A DNA stretch of 64,000 nt from Variovorax sp. Sphag1AA. GTDB taxonomy: Bacteria; Pseudomonadota; Gammaproteobacteria; Burkholderiales; Burkholderiaceae_C. The position numbers were made by a program, and so were the translations under genes. Location: assembly GCF_014192575.1 (NCBI RefSeq), contig NZ_JACHYC010000002.1, positions 744,001-808,000 of the forward strand, read 5' to 3'. Shown one piece after another: positions 25,922 to 34,822 of the stretch. Below the pieces are notes generated by a model that saw only the letters and a program-made list of their open reading frames with translations, searched no databases and was not told where the DNA came from. How positions within the stretch are numbered: position 1 is the stretch's first letter; each line of letters begins with the position of its first letter.

Positions 25922-26245
25922 CTATTGATTGGTCGAGGGCGCGGCCGTGGGCGCGGGGCGGGGGATGGGATCGCCTTCACCCATCTGAGGCCCGCGGGCC
26001 GCCTGCGCACCGACCTTGGCGCGACGGGCACGCGCCGCGGCGCGGTCGTCCGTCGAGGTTCTCGGCCGCGTGTCGGGGATCGGATCCCCTTCGTTCACCT
26101 GCGGATTGCGCGCGGCGGCCTTCCCTTGCCGGGCGCGCTCGGTACGCGCCGCACCGCCGTCGTCGACGCCGAAGACCTGCGCCTGCGCATTCGACGCGAC
26201 CAATTGGATGACGGCGAGCGCCGTCGTCAGAACGAGAGCCTTCAT
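25922..26245 (-). CDS. Small secreted or periplasmic protein with a repeated EGDPIP motif
   Basis: The 107-residue protein starts with a clear signal peptide (MKALVLTTALAVIQLVASNA, with cleavage likely after AQA). The mature part is hydrophilic and probably disordered. It contains two copies of one unit, ARNPQVNEGDPIPDTRP and ARGPQMGEGDPIPRPAP, separated by an Arg/Ala-rich stretch (DDRAAARARRAK). The ATG at 26245 is preceded by GGAG at 8 bases. It is convergent with the FUSC gene (1-base gap) and lies 62 bases downstream of mrpG. I do not recognise the family. Confidence 0.65.
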   Translation of the reverse strand: MKALVLTTALAVIQLVASNAQAQVFGVDDGGAARTERARQGKAAARNPQVNEGDPIPDTRPRTSTDDRAAARARRAKVGAQAARGPQMGEGDPIPRPAPTAAPSTNQ

Positions 26246-26307
26246 GGCACGAACTCCAGGAAACATTGCGATGGGATGATCCGCCTTTGCATGGCTGCGG
26301 CCAAGTC

Positions 26308-26667
26308 TCAGGGCTGGCGGGAATCGGCGCTGGGGACGTTGCCGCCCTTGAGCCTTTCTCGGAAAAGCGCGGCGCGCATGAGGAAGATGGTCGTCACGGG
26401 CGCGGAGAGGGCCACGAAAAGCGTGATCAGAACGGCGTGCAGAAAGAGGCTGCCGCCTTGCACCGAGAAGTAGATGATGGTCGCGAGCGTGATGCTCCAG
26501 ACGCCCAACGTCGCGCCGAGCGTCGGCGGATGAATGCGGCGGAAGAAGGTCGGCAGCCGCACGAGTCCGAACGAGCCGATGGCGGCGAATGCGGCGCCCA
26601 GTACTGCGAAGACGGCGGTCAGGATCTCCGCCCACAGGGGCAGCGGACCGGCAACGATGTCGTTCAT
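26308..26667 (-). CDS. mrpG: Mrp-type cation/proton antiporter subunit G
   Basis: The 119-residue product matches MrpG/PhaG: three helices, with LPLWAEILTAVFAVLGAAFAAIG first and the conserved RLPTFFRRIHPPTLGATLGVW loop, then LHAVLITLFVALSAPVTTIFL. It is the last subunit of the Mrp complex, which exports Na+ or K+ in exchange for protons across the inner membrane. It starts 13 bases after the mrpF stop. Confidence 0.92.
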   Translation of the reverse strand: MNDIVAGPLPLWAEILTAVFAVLGAAFAAIGSFGLVRLPTFFRRIHPPTLGATLGVWSITLATIIYFSVQGGSLFLHAVLITLFVALSAPVTTIFLMRAALFRERLKGGNVPSADSRQP

Positions 26668-26680
26668 GCCTGGATCTCCT

Positions 26681-26959
26681 TCATTCGATGACTTCGCCGC
26701 GCAGCAGGAACTTCGCGAGCGCCGTCGAGCCGAGGAAGCCGAACAGCGCGATCAGCATCGCGGCCTCGAAGTAGACATTGCTGGTGTAGTTGATGCCCAG
26801 GATCAGCATCATGAGCATGCCGTTGATGTAGAGGCAGTCGAGCGCCATCACGCGGTCTTGCGCGGTCGGGCCGATGAGCAGGCGCGTGACCGCGCAGAGC
26901 ATCGCCACCGCCAGGAGAAACAGCGCGAGCTTGAGCGCCCAGAAGAGAACTGGCGTCAT
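26681..26959 (-). CDS. mrpF: Mrp-type cation/proton antiporter subunit F
   Basis: A 92-residue protein with three helices. It carries LLAVAMLCAVTRLLIGPTAQDRVMALDC, the RxxxGPTxxDRVxAxD signature of MrpF, split here by the helix boundary, followed by INGMLMMLILGINYT and MLIALFGFLGSTALAKFL. The ATG at 26959 overlaps the mrpE stop (ATGA); the longer frame to 27085 lies antisense-like over mrpE and is rejected. Confidence 0.92.
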   Translation of the reverse strand: MTPVLFWALKLALFLLAVAMLCAVTRLLIGPTAQDRVMALDCLYINGMLMMLILGINYTSNVYFEAAMLIALFGFLGSTALAKFLLRGEVIE

Positions 26960-27453
26960 GGTTCGAAAATCTCCATCAGCGGACGCTCGTAGCGCGACTT
27001 CACGAGTGCGATGAAGGCCTCGGGGTCGCGCTCGTCGAACAAGTGGATCAGCAGGCTCGACCGGTCGAACGAAATCTCGCCCCACGCCGTGCCAGGCGTG
27101 AGGCAGACGATCATCGCGAGCGCTGCGAGCGCATTAGGGTCGCGCAGTTCGAGCGGAACGCGCACGAAGCACGACTGCATCTCGTCATTGCGGCGGGTTA
27201 GCAGAAGTCGCGCGACGATCAGGGCGGACTCGACCATGTCATGGATGACCACGAAGGCCAGCTTGACCACCGTGCCGGGCCGGCGGATGCGCACGGTTCC
27301 TCGCGGCCGGAGCGATTGCGTGAGCAGCGGCACCGCGATGGCGAAGATCGCGGCCAACAACAGGGTGCCGATGTCGAGCGACTGGTTGAGCAGCAGCCAG
27401 ACCACGAAGAGGCCCAGCGACAGCGGCGGGAAGGGCAGCCAGCGCTTGATCAT
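26956..27453 (-). CDS. mrpE: Mrp-type cation/proton antiporter subunit E
   Basis: This 165-residue protein opens with MIKRWLPFPPLSLGLFVVWL, has two N-terminal helices, then VVIHDMVESALIVARLLL and the C-terminal cytosolic region LAMIVCLTPGTAWGEI and LIHLFDERDPEAFIALVKSR. The TPGT motif is typical of MrpE/PhaE. Its ATG overlaps the mrpD stop (ATGA). The frame remains open far upstream through mrpD, but that is shadow sequence. Confidence 0.92.
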   Translation of the reverse strand: MIKRWLPFPPLSLGLFVVWLLLNQSLDIGTLLLAAIFAIAVPLLTQSLRPRGTVRIRRPGTVVKLAFVVIHDMVESALIVARLLLTRRNDEMQSCFVRVPLELRDPNALAALAMIVCLTPGTAWGEISFDRSSLLIHLFDERDPEAFIALVKSRYERPLMEIFEP

Positions 27454-29150
27454 TTCGCGGCTCCTGGTTTCGGCGCGGGGCTGGGCACTTCTCGCGCATG
27501 CAACACTGCGTCGCGATAGGCCGTTGGCGTGCGCAGCCCTTCGGCCGTGGCGACGGCATGCTGCATCGCCGGTCCGGCGCCGAGCGCCAGCGCAAGGCAG
27601 GCGGCGAGCAATACGCCGACCGGAATCACTTCGAGTGCGGGCAGCGATGGCAGGTTGTCGTGCTCCTGCGTCCAGAAGTGCCGGATGCCGGTGCGGCTGA
27701 ACGCGATGAGTGTGAAGAAGCCCGACACCAGCAAGAGCACCAGGAATCCCCAGGCCGCGGGCGTGACCCGGGTTGCACCGAGCAGGCCCGAGAGCATCGC
27801 GAACTTGCCGAGGAAGCCGGAGAGCGGTGGCAATCCAGCGAGAAGGATCGTGCAGCCGACGAAGCCGAGCCCGAGGAACACGACCCCGGCCGGAATCGCG
27901 CGGCCGTAGAGCGCCTGCGCGTTGTCGTCGAGGTTCACGTTGTCCATGTGCTGCAGGTCGGCGGAAAGGAAGGGCACCTCGTCCGCTCCTTCGTGTGGCG
28001 CGACGCTCATTCCGGCATTGCGCCAGCGTTCGATCATGTCGATGAGCAGGAAGAAGGCACTCACCGCCAGGGTCGAACTGAGCAGGTAGTAGAGCGCACC
28101 GGCCCAGACGGCCGTCTGTCCGAAGCCGACCGCCGTGAGCAGCGTCCCGGCGGAGACCAGTACGCTGAAGCCGGCGAGATTCGACAGACGCTGCGTGCCC
28201 ACGATACCGAGCGCGCCGACGAAAAGCGTTGCCAGACCCGTTGCGATCAGCACGGGCTGCCCGAACCCCGCAGATGGACCGGTGTCGGGAGCGAACATCA
28301 GCGTCCAGAGGCGCAGCAATGTATAGATGCCGAGCTTGGTGAGCAGCGCGAACACCGCGCCGACCGGCGAGACGGCCGAACTGTAGGCGGGAACCAGCCA
28401 GAAGTTGAGCGGCCACGCGCCGGCCTTGGCGAAGAAGGCCGTCGCGAGGATCGCCGCCGCTGCATGCACGAGTCCACGATCGGCGGGATTGATCTGCGCG
28501 ATCTTCATGCCGAGGTCGGCCATGTTGAGCGTGCCGGTCACGCCATAGAGCATCGCGGCGCCGATGAGGAACAGCGACGAGGCCGCGAGGTTGATGGCGA
28601 TGTAGTGCAAGCCCGCGTGAACTCGTCCGCGGCCGGAGCCGTGCAGCAACAGGCCATACGAGGCCGCGAGCATCACTTCGAAGAAGACGAAGAGATTGAA
28701 CAGGTCGCCGGTGAGGAACGCGCCGTTGAGACCCATGAGCTGCAATTGCAGCAACGGATGGAAATGCACGCCCGCCCGGTCCCAGCGCGAAGTCGAGTAG
28801 ATCGACGCCGCGAATGCCACGACCCCGGTCAGCGCGACCATCATCGTCGACAGTCGGTCCGCGACGAGCACGATGCCGAACGGCGCCTGCCAGTTGCCCG
28901 GGAGATAGACGCCGATCGAGCCCGGGCCGCTGCCGGTTGCCGGTGCGTTGACCCAACGCAGCAACGCCAGCGCGACCAGGAGGCCGATCAGGCCCGACAC
29001 CACGCTGAGCGCCGACTTGGTCCGGCGGCGTTCCTCGCGCAGCAGCAGCATGAGCGCGGCGGTGAGCATCGGCACCAGGATCGGCGCAGCGACCAGATGC
29101 GGCATGCTCAATTCGAGCAAGCGGTCGAGCAGATGGAAGAAGCCGGTCAC
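27450..29150 (-). CDS. mrpD: Mrp-type cation/proton antiporter subunit D
   Basis: The 566-residue subunit belongs to the NuoL/M/N proton-channel family. Fourteen or so helices carry the conserved Glu in FFEVMLAASYGLLL and the Lys in AFFAKAGAWPLNFWLVPAYS. Other marks are ALLTKLGIYTLLRLW and LAGLPPLSGFLGKFAML. A cytosolic insertion of about 40 residues rich in acidic residues (VAPHEGADEVPFLSADLQHM) lies in the second half. The start overlaps the mrpC stop (ATGA); an internal Met at residue 16 (MPHLVAAPILVPML) is an alternative start. Confidence 0.93.
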   Translation of the reverse strand: MTGFFHLLDRLLELSMPHLVAAPILVPMLTAALMLLLREERRRTKSALSVVSGLIGLLVALALLRWVNAPATGSGPGSIGVYLPGNWQAPFGIVLVADRLSTMMVALTGVVAFAASIYSTSRWDRAGVHFHPLLQLQLMGLNGAFLTGDLFNLFVFFEVMLAASYGLLLHGSGRGRVHAGLHYIAINLAASSLFLIGAAMLYGVTGTLNMADLGMKIAQINPADRGLVHAAAAILATAFFAKAGAWPLNFWLVPAYSSAVSPVGAVFALLTKLGIYTLLRLWTLMFAPDTGPSAGFGQPVLIATGLATLFVGALGIVGTQRLSNLAGFSVLVSAGTLLTAVGFGQTAVWAGALYYLLSSTLAVSAFFLLIDMIERWRNAGMSVAPHEGADEVPFLSADLQHMDNVNLDDNAQALYGRAIPAGVVFLGLGFVGCTILLAGLPPLSGFLGKFAMLSGLLGATRVTPAAWGFLVLLLVSGFFTLIAFSRTGIRHFWTQEHDNLPSLPALEVIPVGVLLAACLALALGAGPAMQHAVATAEGLRTPTAYRDAVLHAREVPSPAPKPGAAK

Positions 29151-29500
29151 GGGTTGGGCTCCCGGCGTTCTTCACCGTCCACGTGGTCGGTGCCGGTCAG
29201 CCCGCGCGAAGCGAGGAGCACCACGAGGAAGAGGGCGGTCATCGCGAAGCCGATCACGATGGCAGTCAGCACCAGCGCCTGCGGCATGGGGTCTGCCGTG
29301 TTGGCGAGCGTGGCGGTGAAACCCGGCGTCAGCACCGGCTCGCTGTCGACCTTGAGGCGGCCCATGCTGAAGATGAAGAGGTTCACCGCATACGAGATCA
29401 GCGTGAGGCCCATGATGACCTGGAACGTGCGCGGACGAAGCAGCAGGTACACCCCCGATGCAGTCAGGACGGCGATGGCGATGGCGAGGACGATTTCCAT
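29147..29500 (-). CDS. mrpC: Mrp-type cation/proton antiporter subunit C
   Basis: The 117-residue NuoK-like subunit has three helices: VLAIAIAVLTASGVYLLLRP, VIMGLTLISYAVNLFIFSMG and ALVLTAIVIGFAMTALFLVVLL. The polar link TADPMPQALVLTAIVI is the family hallmark (DPxPQALVLTAIVI). It starts at the last base of the mrpA stop region, overlapping by one base. Confidence 0.94.
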   Translation of the reverse strand: MEIVLAIAIAVLTASGVYLLLRPRTFQVIMGLTLISYAVNLFIFSMGRLKVDSEPVLTPGFTATLANTADPMPQALVLTAIVIGFAMTALFLVVLLASRGLTGTDHVDGEERREPNP

Positions 29501-32445
29501 CAGGCGACACCCTTCGCTGCGGCCGCGATGCGCTCGGCTTCCTTCTCGGCCTGCTCGTCGGACCAGCGGTGGCTTCGGATCGACTGGTGCGCCAGCGCGG
29601 TGAGGATCAGCATGGTGGCGCCGAGCACCAGTGCGAACACGCCGGTGTCGAAGAAGAGTGCGCTCGGCACGTGCACTTCGCCGAGCAGCGGTAGGTGCAG
29701 ATGCGCGGTGTGCGTGGTGAGGAAGGGGTAGCCGAAGAGGATCGCACCGTCGCCCGTGATCAATGCGAGCAGCAGGCCTATCGCGATCCAGCGCCGCGGA
29801 TAAATGCGCAGATGTTCCTCCACCCATTCGGTGCCGGACACGATGTACTGGAGCACCAGCGCCACCGACATCACCAACCCCGCAACGAAGCCGCCGCCGG
29901 GCTGGTTGTGGCCGCGCATGAAGAAGTAGACCGACACCAGCACCGACAGCGGGAGCAGCAGTCGGACGAGCACCGCCGGGACCATCAGGTAGCCGACCGC
30001 GGTGTCCTTGGCGAGGCGTGGATTGAGAAGGTCGCTGCTGCCATCGTCGCGATGCGCGCGCTGCTGCGGCGGCAGCGCCATGGATTCGGGTGCCGGACGG
30101 AAGCGGCGCAGCAGCGCATAGACCGTCAGCGCCACGACGCCGAGCACCGTGATCTCGCCGAAGGTGTCGAAGCCGCGGAAGTCGACGAGCATCACGTTGA
30201 CCACATTGGTGCCGCCGCCGCGTGTCAGCGCGTTGTCGAGGAAGTACGGCGAGATGCTTTGCGGGAAGGTGCGCGTCATCATCATCCAGGCGATCGAGCC
30301 GAGGCCCGCGCCGGCAGTGATGGCGATCGCCAGGTCACGGCCGCGCCGTCCCCACTGGCGCAGCCACGTCCAGGTGGGCTCGGGCGTGGCGGTGCGCATC
30401 GGCAGCCAGCGCAGGCCGAGGAGGATCAGCACCGTCGTCACGGCTTCCACCACGAGTTGCGTGAGCGCGAGGTCAGGCGCCGAGAACCAGATGTAGGTGA
30501 TGCAACTCACCAGCCCCGCTGCCGACGCCAGCATCAGCGAAGCGAGCCGGTGGAACTTGGCCTGCTGCGCGGCGGCGATCGCGCAGGTGCAGCCGATCAA
30601 CCAGGTCATCGCGAACATCGGCGAGAAAGGCAGCAGCTCGCGCGATCCGCGTGCGGCCGGCGTGAAGTGGAGCGCTGCCGCAGCGCCCGCGATCGCGACG
30701 CCGACGAGCAGCAGCAACTGGATTTGCAGCCGACGCGTGCCGAGCATCCGGCGGCTGCGACGGCCGGTCTCGCTGAGGCGCGCAAGCAGGTTCTCGAAGA
30801 TGCGCTGGCCGTCGAAGCGATGCAGTAGTGGCGTCGTGTCTGCAAGCACGCCGCGTTCCCGACCGCGGCGCTGCAACAGATAGAGCATCCCGCCGCCGAC
30901 CAGCGCGATGACGCTCATGAGCAGAGGCAGATTGAATCCGTGCCACACCGCAAGGCTGTATTCGGGCAAGGTGCCACCGACGACAGGCGTTGCCGCTGTC
31001 GCGAGAAACGCGCCGACCGACCACGCGGGTGCAACGCCCACCACCAGGCAGATCAGCACCAGCAGCTCGACCGGCACGCGCATCCAGTGTGGGGGCTCGT
31101 GCGGTTGCTTGGGCACGTCGGGTGGCGCGCAGGGCGGGCCGAAGAACACGTCGAACACGAAGCGCGCCGAATAGGCCACGCTGAAGATGCCGGCGATCGT
31201 CGCGATGATCGGCAGACTGCGGCTCACCCACGGCGTGGCCTCGATGAACACCGTCTCCGCGAAGAACATCTCCTTCGACAGGAAGCCGTTGAGCAGTGGC
31301 ACGCCCGCCATCGATGCACTCGCGATGATCGCCAGCGTCCCGGTGATCGGCATCAGCTTGAGCAGGCCACTGAGCTTGCGGATGTCACGTGTGCCGCTCT
31401 CGTGGTCGATGATGCCGGCAGCCATGAACAGCGACGCCTTGAAGGTGGCGTGGTTCATGATGTGGAAGACCGCCGCGACCGCCGCGAGCGGGCTGTTGAG
31501 GCCCAGCAGCAGCGTGATGAGCCCGAGGTGCGAGATCGTCGAATACGCCAGCAGCGCCTTCAGGTCGCGCTGGAACATCGCGACATAGCCGCCGAGCAGC
31601 AAGGTGATCGCACCCGCGCCGCTCACCAGCCAGAACCATTCCTCGGTGCCCGACAGCACCGGCCAGAGCCGCGCCATCAGGAAGACCCCGAGCTTCACCA
31701 TCGTGGCCGAATGCAGGTACGACGAGACGGGCGTAGGCGCCGCCATCGCGCGCGGCAGCCAGAAGTGGAAGGGGAACTGCGCACTCTTGGTGAAGGCGCC
31801 GAGCAGCACCAGCACGAGCGCAGCGGTGTAGAGCGGATGCGCGCGGATCTCGCTGCCCGACGCGAGCACCACGTCCAGGTCGTAGCTGCCGGCGATGCGT
31901 CCCAGGATCAGTGCACCGGCCAGCAGACACAGTCCGCCTGCGCCGGTGACGACGAGCGCCATGGTCGCGCCACGGCGTGCATCGCGGCGGTGGTGCCAGT
32001 AACCGATCAGCAAGAAAGAGAAAAGACTGGTGAGTTCCCAGAACAGCACCATCTGGATGATGTTGCCCGACAGCGCCACGCCCATCATCGCGCCCATGAA
32101 CGCGAGCAGGAACGAGAAGAAGCGTGGCACCGGATCGGACGGCGACATGTAGTAGCGCGCATACAGCACCACCAGCGAGCCGATCCCCAGCACGAGCATG
32201 CAGAACAGCCATGCGAAGCCGTCCATTCGGAAGACGAGATCGAGGCCGATGACGGGCAGCCAGTCGATCTGCTGGCGGATCACATTGCCGCTGGCGACCT
32301 TCGGGAAGAACCATGCCGCCTGGATCGCGCAGCCCAGCGCGACGAGGCCCGCGAGCGTCGATTCACGATTGCGCGCATTCGAAGGCAGCAGCGCGGCGAG
32401 CACGCTGGCGATGAACGGGAGTGCAACGAGAAAGACAAGGGGCAT
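29500..32445 (-). CDS. mrpA: Mrp-type antiporter subunit A fused to B
   Basis: The 981-residue product combines MrpA (NuoL-like, about residues 1-770) with an MrpB domain at the C-terminus. The channel part shows FFWELTSLFSFLLIGYWHHR, KSAQFPFHFWLPRAMAAPTP, ATFKASLFMAAGIIDHESGT and MAGVPLLNGFLSKEMFF. The B part shows VPAVLVRLLLPLSVLVSVYF and GHNQPGGGFVAGLVMSVALV. The fused form is the six-gene (group 2, Pha-like) type of complex. No Shine-Dalgarno is visible before the ATG; instead a 9-bp inverted repeat lies directly upstream and may fold over the start. Confidence 0.94.
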   Translation of the reverse strand: MPLVFLVALPFIASVLAALLPSNARNRESTLAGLVALGCAIQAAWFFPKVASGNVIRQQIDWLPVIGLDLVFRMDGFAWLFCMLVLGIGSLVVLYARYYMSPSDPVPRFFSFLLAFMGAMMGVALSGNIIQMVLFWELTSLFSFLLIGYWHHRRDARRGATMALVVTGAGGLCLLAGALILGRIAGSYDLDVVLASGSEIRAHPLYTAALVLVLLGAFTKSAQFPFHFWLPRAMAAPTPVSSYLHSATMVKLGVFLMARLWPVLSGTEEWFWLVSGAGAITLLLGGYVAMFQRDLKALLAYSTISHLGLITLLLGLNSPLAAVAAVFHIMNHATFKASLFMAAGIIDHESGTRDIRKLSGLLKLMPITGTLAIIASASMAGVPLLNGFLSKEMFFAETVFIEATPWVSRSLPIIATIAGIFSVAYSARFVFDVFFGPPCAPPDVPKQPHEPPHWMRVPVELLVLICLVVGVAPAWSVGAFLATAATPVVGGTLPEYSLAVWHGFNLPLLMSVIALVGGGMLYLLQRRGRERGVLADTTPLLHRFDGQRIFENLLARLSETGRRSRRMLGTRRLQIQLLLLVGVAIAGAAAALHFTPAARGSRELLPFSPMFAMTWLIGCTCAIAAAQQAKFHRLASLMLASAAGLVSCITYIWFSAPDLALTQLVVEAVTTVLILLGLRWLPMRTATPEPTWTWLRQWGRRGRDLAIAITAGAGLGSIAWMMMTRTFPQSISPYFLDNALTRGGGTNVVNVMLVDFRGFDTFGEITVLGVVALTVYALLRRFRPAPESMALPPQQRAHRDDGSSDLLNPRLAKDTAVGYLMVPAVLVRLLLPLSVLVSVYFFMRGHNQPGGGFVAGLVMSVALVLQYIVSGTEWVEEHLRIYPRRWIAIGLLLALITGDGAILFGYPFLTTHTAHLHLPLLGEVHVPSALFFDTGVFALVLGATMLILTALAHQSIRSHRWSDEQAEKEAERIAAAAKGVA

Positions 32446-32446
32446 C

Positions 32447-32467
32447 GCGATCGATTCTATCGATCGC
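32447..32467. repeat. Perfect 9-bp inverted repeat at the mrpA start
   Basis: GCGATCGAT (32447-32455) and ATCGATCGC (32459-32467) are exact complements with a 3-base loop, one base upstream of the mrpA start codon on the minus strand. In RNA it would be a stable hairpin that covers the ribosome entry site, where no Shine-Dalgarno is seen. It could alternatively be a protein-binding palindrome or a terminator remnant after crcB, though there is no T-run. Confidence 0.5.
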
Positions 32468-32482
32468 CCTTTGCAATCTCCG

Positions 32483-32863
32483 TCACGCCATGAGGTATTG
32501 CACCGTGCGGAAGCCCAGCCAAGTCAGGAGCAGCGAACCGCCAAGATGAAGCGCCACCGTCACCAAAGCGTCACCTGGTCGCCCGGCGACCATCATGCTG
32601 ACTACCTCGGCGGAGAAGCTTGAAAACGTGGTGAGGGAACCAAGGAAGCCCGTGACGACGATCAGTCGCCATGCGGGGTTGATGTCGGGGAGCGCCGTGA
32701 AACCTGCGATCGCGAGCCCGACCAGATAGCCGCCGATCAGGTTCACCGCCAGCGTGCCCCACGGTAGCCAGCCGCCCGGGTTGAGCCAGATGGAGAAACC
32801 CCAGCGAAGCAGCGCGCCAACGCACGCGGAAACACAGATGACGAGGACGTTCAGCAGCATCAC
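32483..32863 (-). CDS. crcB: Fluoride ion channel CrcB/Fluc
   Basis: The 126-residue, four-helix protein has the Fluc landmarks GALLRWGFSIWL, WGTLAVNLIGGYLVG (conserved Asn), and GFLGSLTTFSSFSAEV (the Phe-box and central Na+ site). Fluc channels work as antiparallel dimers that export fluoride. It lies between the TRAP operon (24 bases upstream) and mrpA (37 bases downstream), all on the minus strand. I looked for a fluoride riboswitch, but there is no room for one. Two ATG codons (32863, 32860) can serve as start. Confidence 0.93.
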   Translation of the reverse strand: MMLLNVLVICVSACVGALLRWGFSIWLNPGGWLPWGTLAVNLIGGYLVGLAIAGFTALPDINPAWRLIVVTGFLGSLTTFSSFSAEVVSMMVAGRPGDALVTVALHLGGSLLLTWLGFRTVQYLMA

Positions 32864-32887
32864 GCGATTGTCATCGGATTGCGTCGC

Positions 32888-34201
32888 CTACTTCTCCGCG
32901 CCCATCACGACGTCCGGCAGGATCGTCACGATGCTCGGGAACACGGTGATCAATCCGATGCACAACACGAGGCAGAAGAAGAAAGGAATGGACGCCTTGG
33001 CAATCACGTTGCTGTCCTTGCCAGTCATGTTCTGCAGCACGAAGAGGTTGAAGCCTACCGGCGGCGTGACTTCCGCGATCTCGACCAGCAGCACGATGAA
33101 GATGCCGAACCAGACGAGGTCGAAGCCGGCCTTCTGGATCATCGGCAGCACGACGGCGCTGGTCAGCACGATCATCGAGATCCCGTCGAGCGCCGTGCCG
33201 AGCACGAGATACACCAGCACCAGCGCACCGATCAGCGCATAGGGCGACAGATGCATGCTGTCGACCCATTCCGCGAGTTCGCGCGGGATGCCGGTAAAGG
33301 CCATGGTCTTGGTCAGGAAGGCTGCGCCCGCGAGGATGAACATGATCATGCAACTCGTGCGCGTGGCGCCCATGATCCCGTCCTTGAAGTTCTGCCAGGT
33401 GAGGCTGCGGCCCCACGCGGCAATGGCGAGCGAACCCAGCACGCCAAAGGCGGCGCACTCTGTGGCGGTGGCCCACCCGGCGACCAGCACCCACACGATG
33501 AAGACGATCAGCAGCGTGCAGGGGATCAGGTTGCCCGAGAGCTGGATCTTCTCGCGGAAGGTCGTTGGCGGATCGGCGGGTGGTACCTGGTCAGGGTTGC
33601 GCAGGCTCCACCAGCCGATGTAGCCCGAGAACAGCAACATCAGCAGAAACCCCGGCAGGAACCCCGCGAGAAAGATGCGGATGATCGACGCATCGGCCGC
33701 GACCGCGTACACCACCATCGTGATCGACGGCGGGATCAGGATGCCCAGCGTGCCCGCCGTCGCGAGCGAGCCGATCGCGAGCTTCTCGTTGTAGCCGCGG
33801 CGCACGAGTTCGGGCAACGCCACCTTGGCGATCGTCGCGCAGGTCGCCGCGGATGATCCGGAGACCGAGCCGAACACGCCGCACCCGAGGATCGTGGTGT
33901 GCATCAGCCGCCCCGGCACGCGATTGAGCCATGGCCGAAGGCCTTCGAACATCTCCTCGCTCAGCTTGGTGCGAAAGAGAATCTCGCCCATCCAGATGAA
34001 GAGCGGGAGCGCAGCCAGCTCCCATGAGGCATTCGACTCCCAGAACGAAGAGAAGAGGTTCTTGGCTGGCAGCGTCTGCGTGAAGAAGGCCTGGCCGACC
34101 CAGCCGACGATCGCGAGCGTCATCGCGATCCAGACTCCGCCGGCCAGGAGCACCAGCATGATGGCGAGCAGCAGCGCGCCCATGAGAAGGGTTTCGAGCA
34201 T
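32888..34201 (-). CDS. TRAP transporter large permease (DctM)
   Basis: The 437-residue subunit has about twelve helices with DctM features: PLFIWMGEILFRTKLSEEMF, MHTTILGCGVFGSVSGSSAATCATI, GTLGILIPPSITMVVYAVAADAS and EVTPPVGFNLFVLQNMTGKD. It forms the ion-coupled channel of a TRAP system that imports organic anions with Na+ or H+. It is the third gene of the DctP-Q-M set, 21 bases after dctQ. Confidence 0.93.
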   Translation of the reverse strand: MLETLLMGALLLAIMLVLLAGGVWIAMTLAIVGWVGQAFFTQTLPAKNLFSSFWESNASWELAALPLFIWMGEILFRTKLSEEMFEGLRPWLNRVPGRLMHTTILGCGVFGSVSGSSAATCATIAKVALPELVRRGYNEKLAIGSLATAGTLGILIPPSITMVVYAVAADASIIRIFLAGFLPGFLLMLLFSGYIGWWSLRNPDQVPPADPPTTFREKIQLSGNLIPCTLLIVFIVWVLVAGWATATECAAFGVLGSLAIAAWGRSLTWQNFKDGIMGATRTSCMIMFILAGAAFLTKTMAFTGIPRELAEWVDSMHLSPYALIGALVLVYLVLGTALDGISMIVLTSAVVLPMIQKAGFDLVWFGIFIVLLVEIAEVTPPVGFNLFVLQNMTGKDSNVIAKASIPFFFCLVLCIGLITVFPSIVTILPDVVMGAEK

Positions 34202-34222
34202 CGCTTGTTCTTGTTGTTGGTG

Positions 34223-34819
34223 TTAGACGTCGGAGGAAAAATCACCCGCCGCATGCCGCTCTTCGACCGCGCGCTGGTAGCTGGGCTTGTTGCCGCGAAG
34301 CACGCCGACCAGCTCGTCGATCATTGCGATCAGGAGCAGCCAGCAGCCGAGCACGAAGGTCGATTGCGGAATCCAGATCGGAATCACGACGAGGCCGGTG
34401 GCCATCTCGGCGAACTCGTAGCTTTCCCAGGTGAAGCTGGTGGCCGCGTAGGTCAGGTAGGACACCGAGACGACTGCGATCAACAGGCAGCCGACATCGA
34501 GCGCGCGGCGGAGCTTCGGCGAAGCGACTTCGAGCAGCAGCGTTACGCGGACGAAGTCGCCGTGGCGGAAGGCATGCGCCATCGCGAAGAAACCGCCGGC
34601 TGCACACAGCCACGCGACCACGTCATTCAGACCGCTCACATGCCAGTTCATCTGCCGGCCGACGCCGCCGAGCACCATCAGCACGAAGATGATGAACACA
34701 CAGAGTGCGCCGAGCGCGCCGGCGCCGTCGTAGAGGCGGTCGAGCCAAACGCGAGCGCGGCCCGTGCGCTTTTCTTCCAGGGTGACCCCCGTGGGGCTCC
34801 CTGCCGAAGATTGCGTCAT
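34223..34819 (-). CDS. TRAP transporter small permease (DctQ)
   Basis: This 198-residue protein has four helices. They include ALGALCVFIIFVLMVLGGVGR, VVAWLCAAGGFFAMAHAFR and the conserved HGDFVRVTLLLEVASPKLRRALD cytosolic segment, here of standard form, and VLGCWLLLIAMIDELVGVL near the end. It supports the large permease and docks the binding protein. It starts 3 bases after the dctP stop. Confidence 0.92.
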   Translation of the reverse strand: MTQSSAGSPTGVTLEEKRTGRARVWLDRLYDGAGALGALCVFIIFVLMVLGGVGRQMNWHVSGLNDVVAWLCAAGGFFAMAHAFRHGDFVRVTLLLEVASPKLRRALDVGCLLIAVVSVSYLTYAATSFTWESYEFAEMATGLVVIPIWIPQSTFVLGCWLLLIAMIDELVGVLRGNKPSYQRAVEERHAAGDFSSDV

Positions 34820-34822
34820 GGG

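Noticed and set aside
26956..29175. 739-codon minus-strand frame starting far upstream of mrpE
   Set aside because: Only its last 165 codons match MrpE; the rest is a shifted frame of mrpD.
27498..29603. 701-codon plus-strand frame opposite mrpC and mrpD
   Set aside because: Antisense shadow of well-identified membrane subunits; composition is Arg/Glu/Gln-rich with no fold signal.
32864..32887. Fluoride riboswitch before crcB
   Set aside because: Only 24 bases separate crcB from the dctM stop, with no room for the riboswitch fold and none of its conserved bases.
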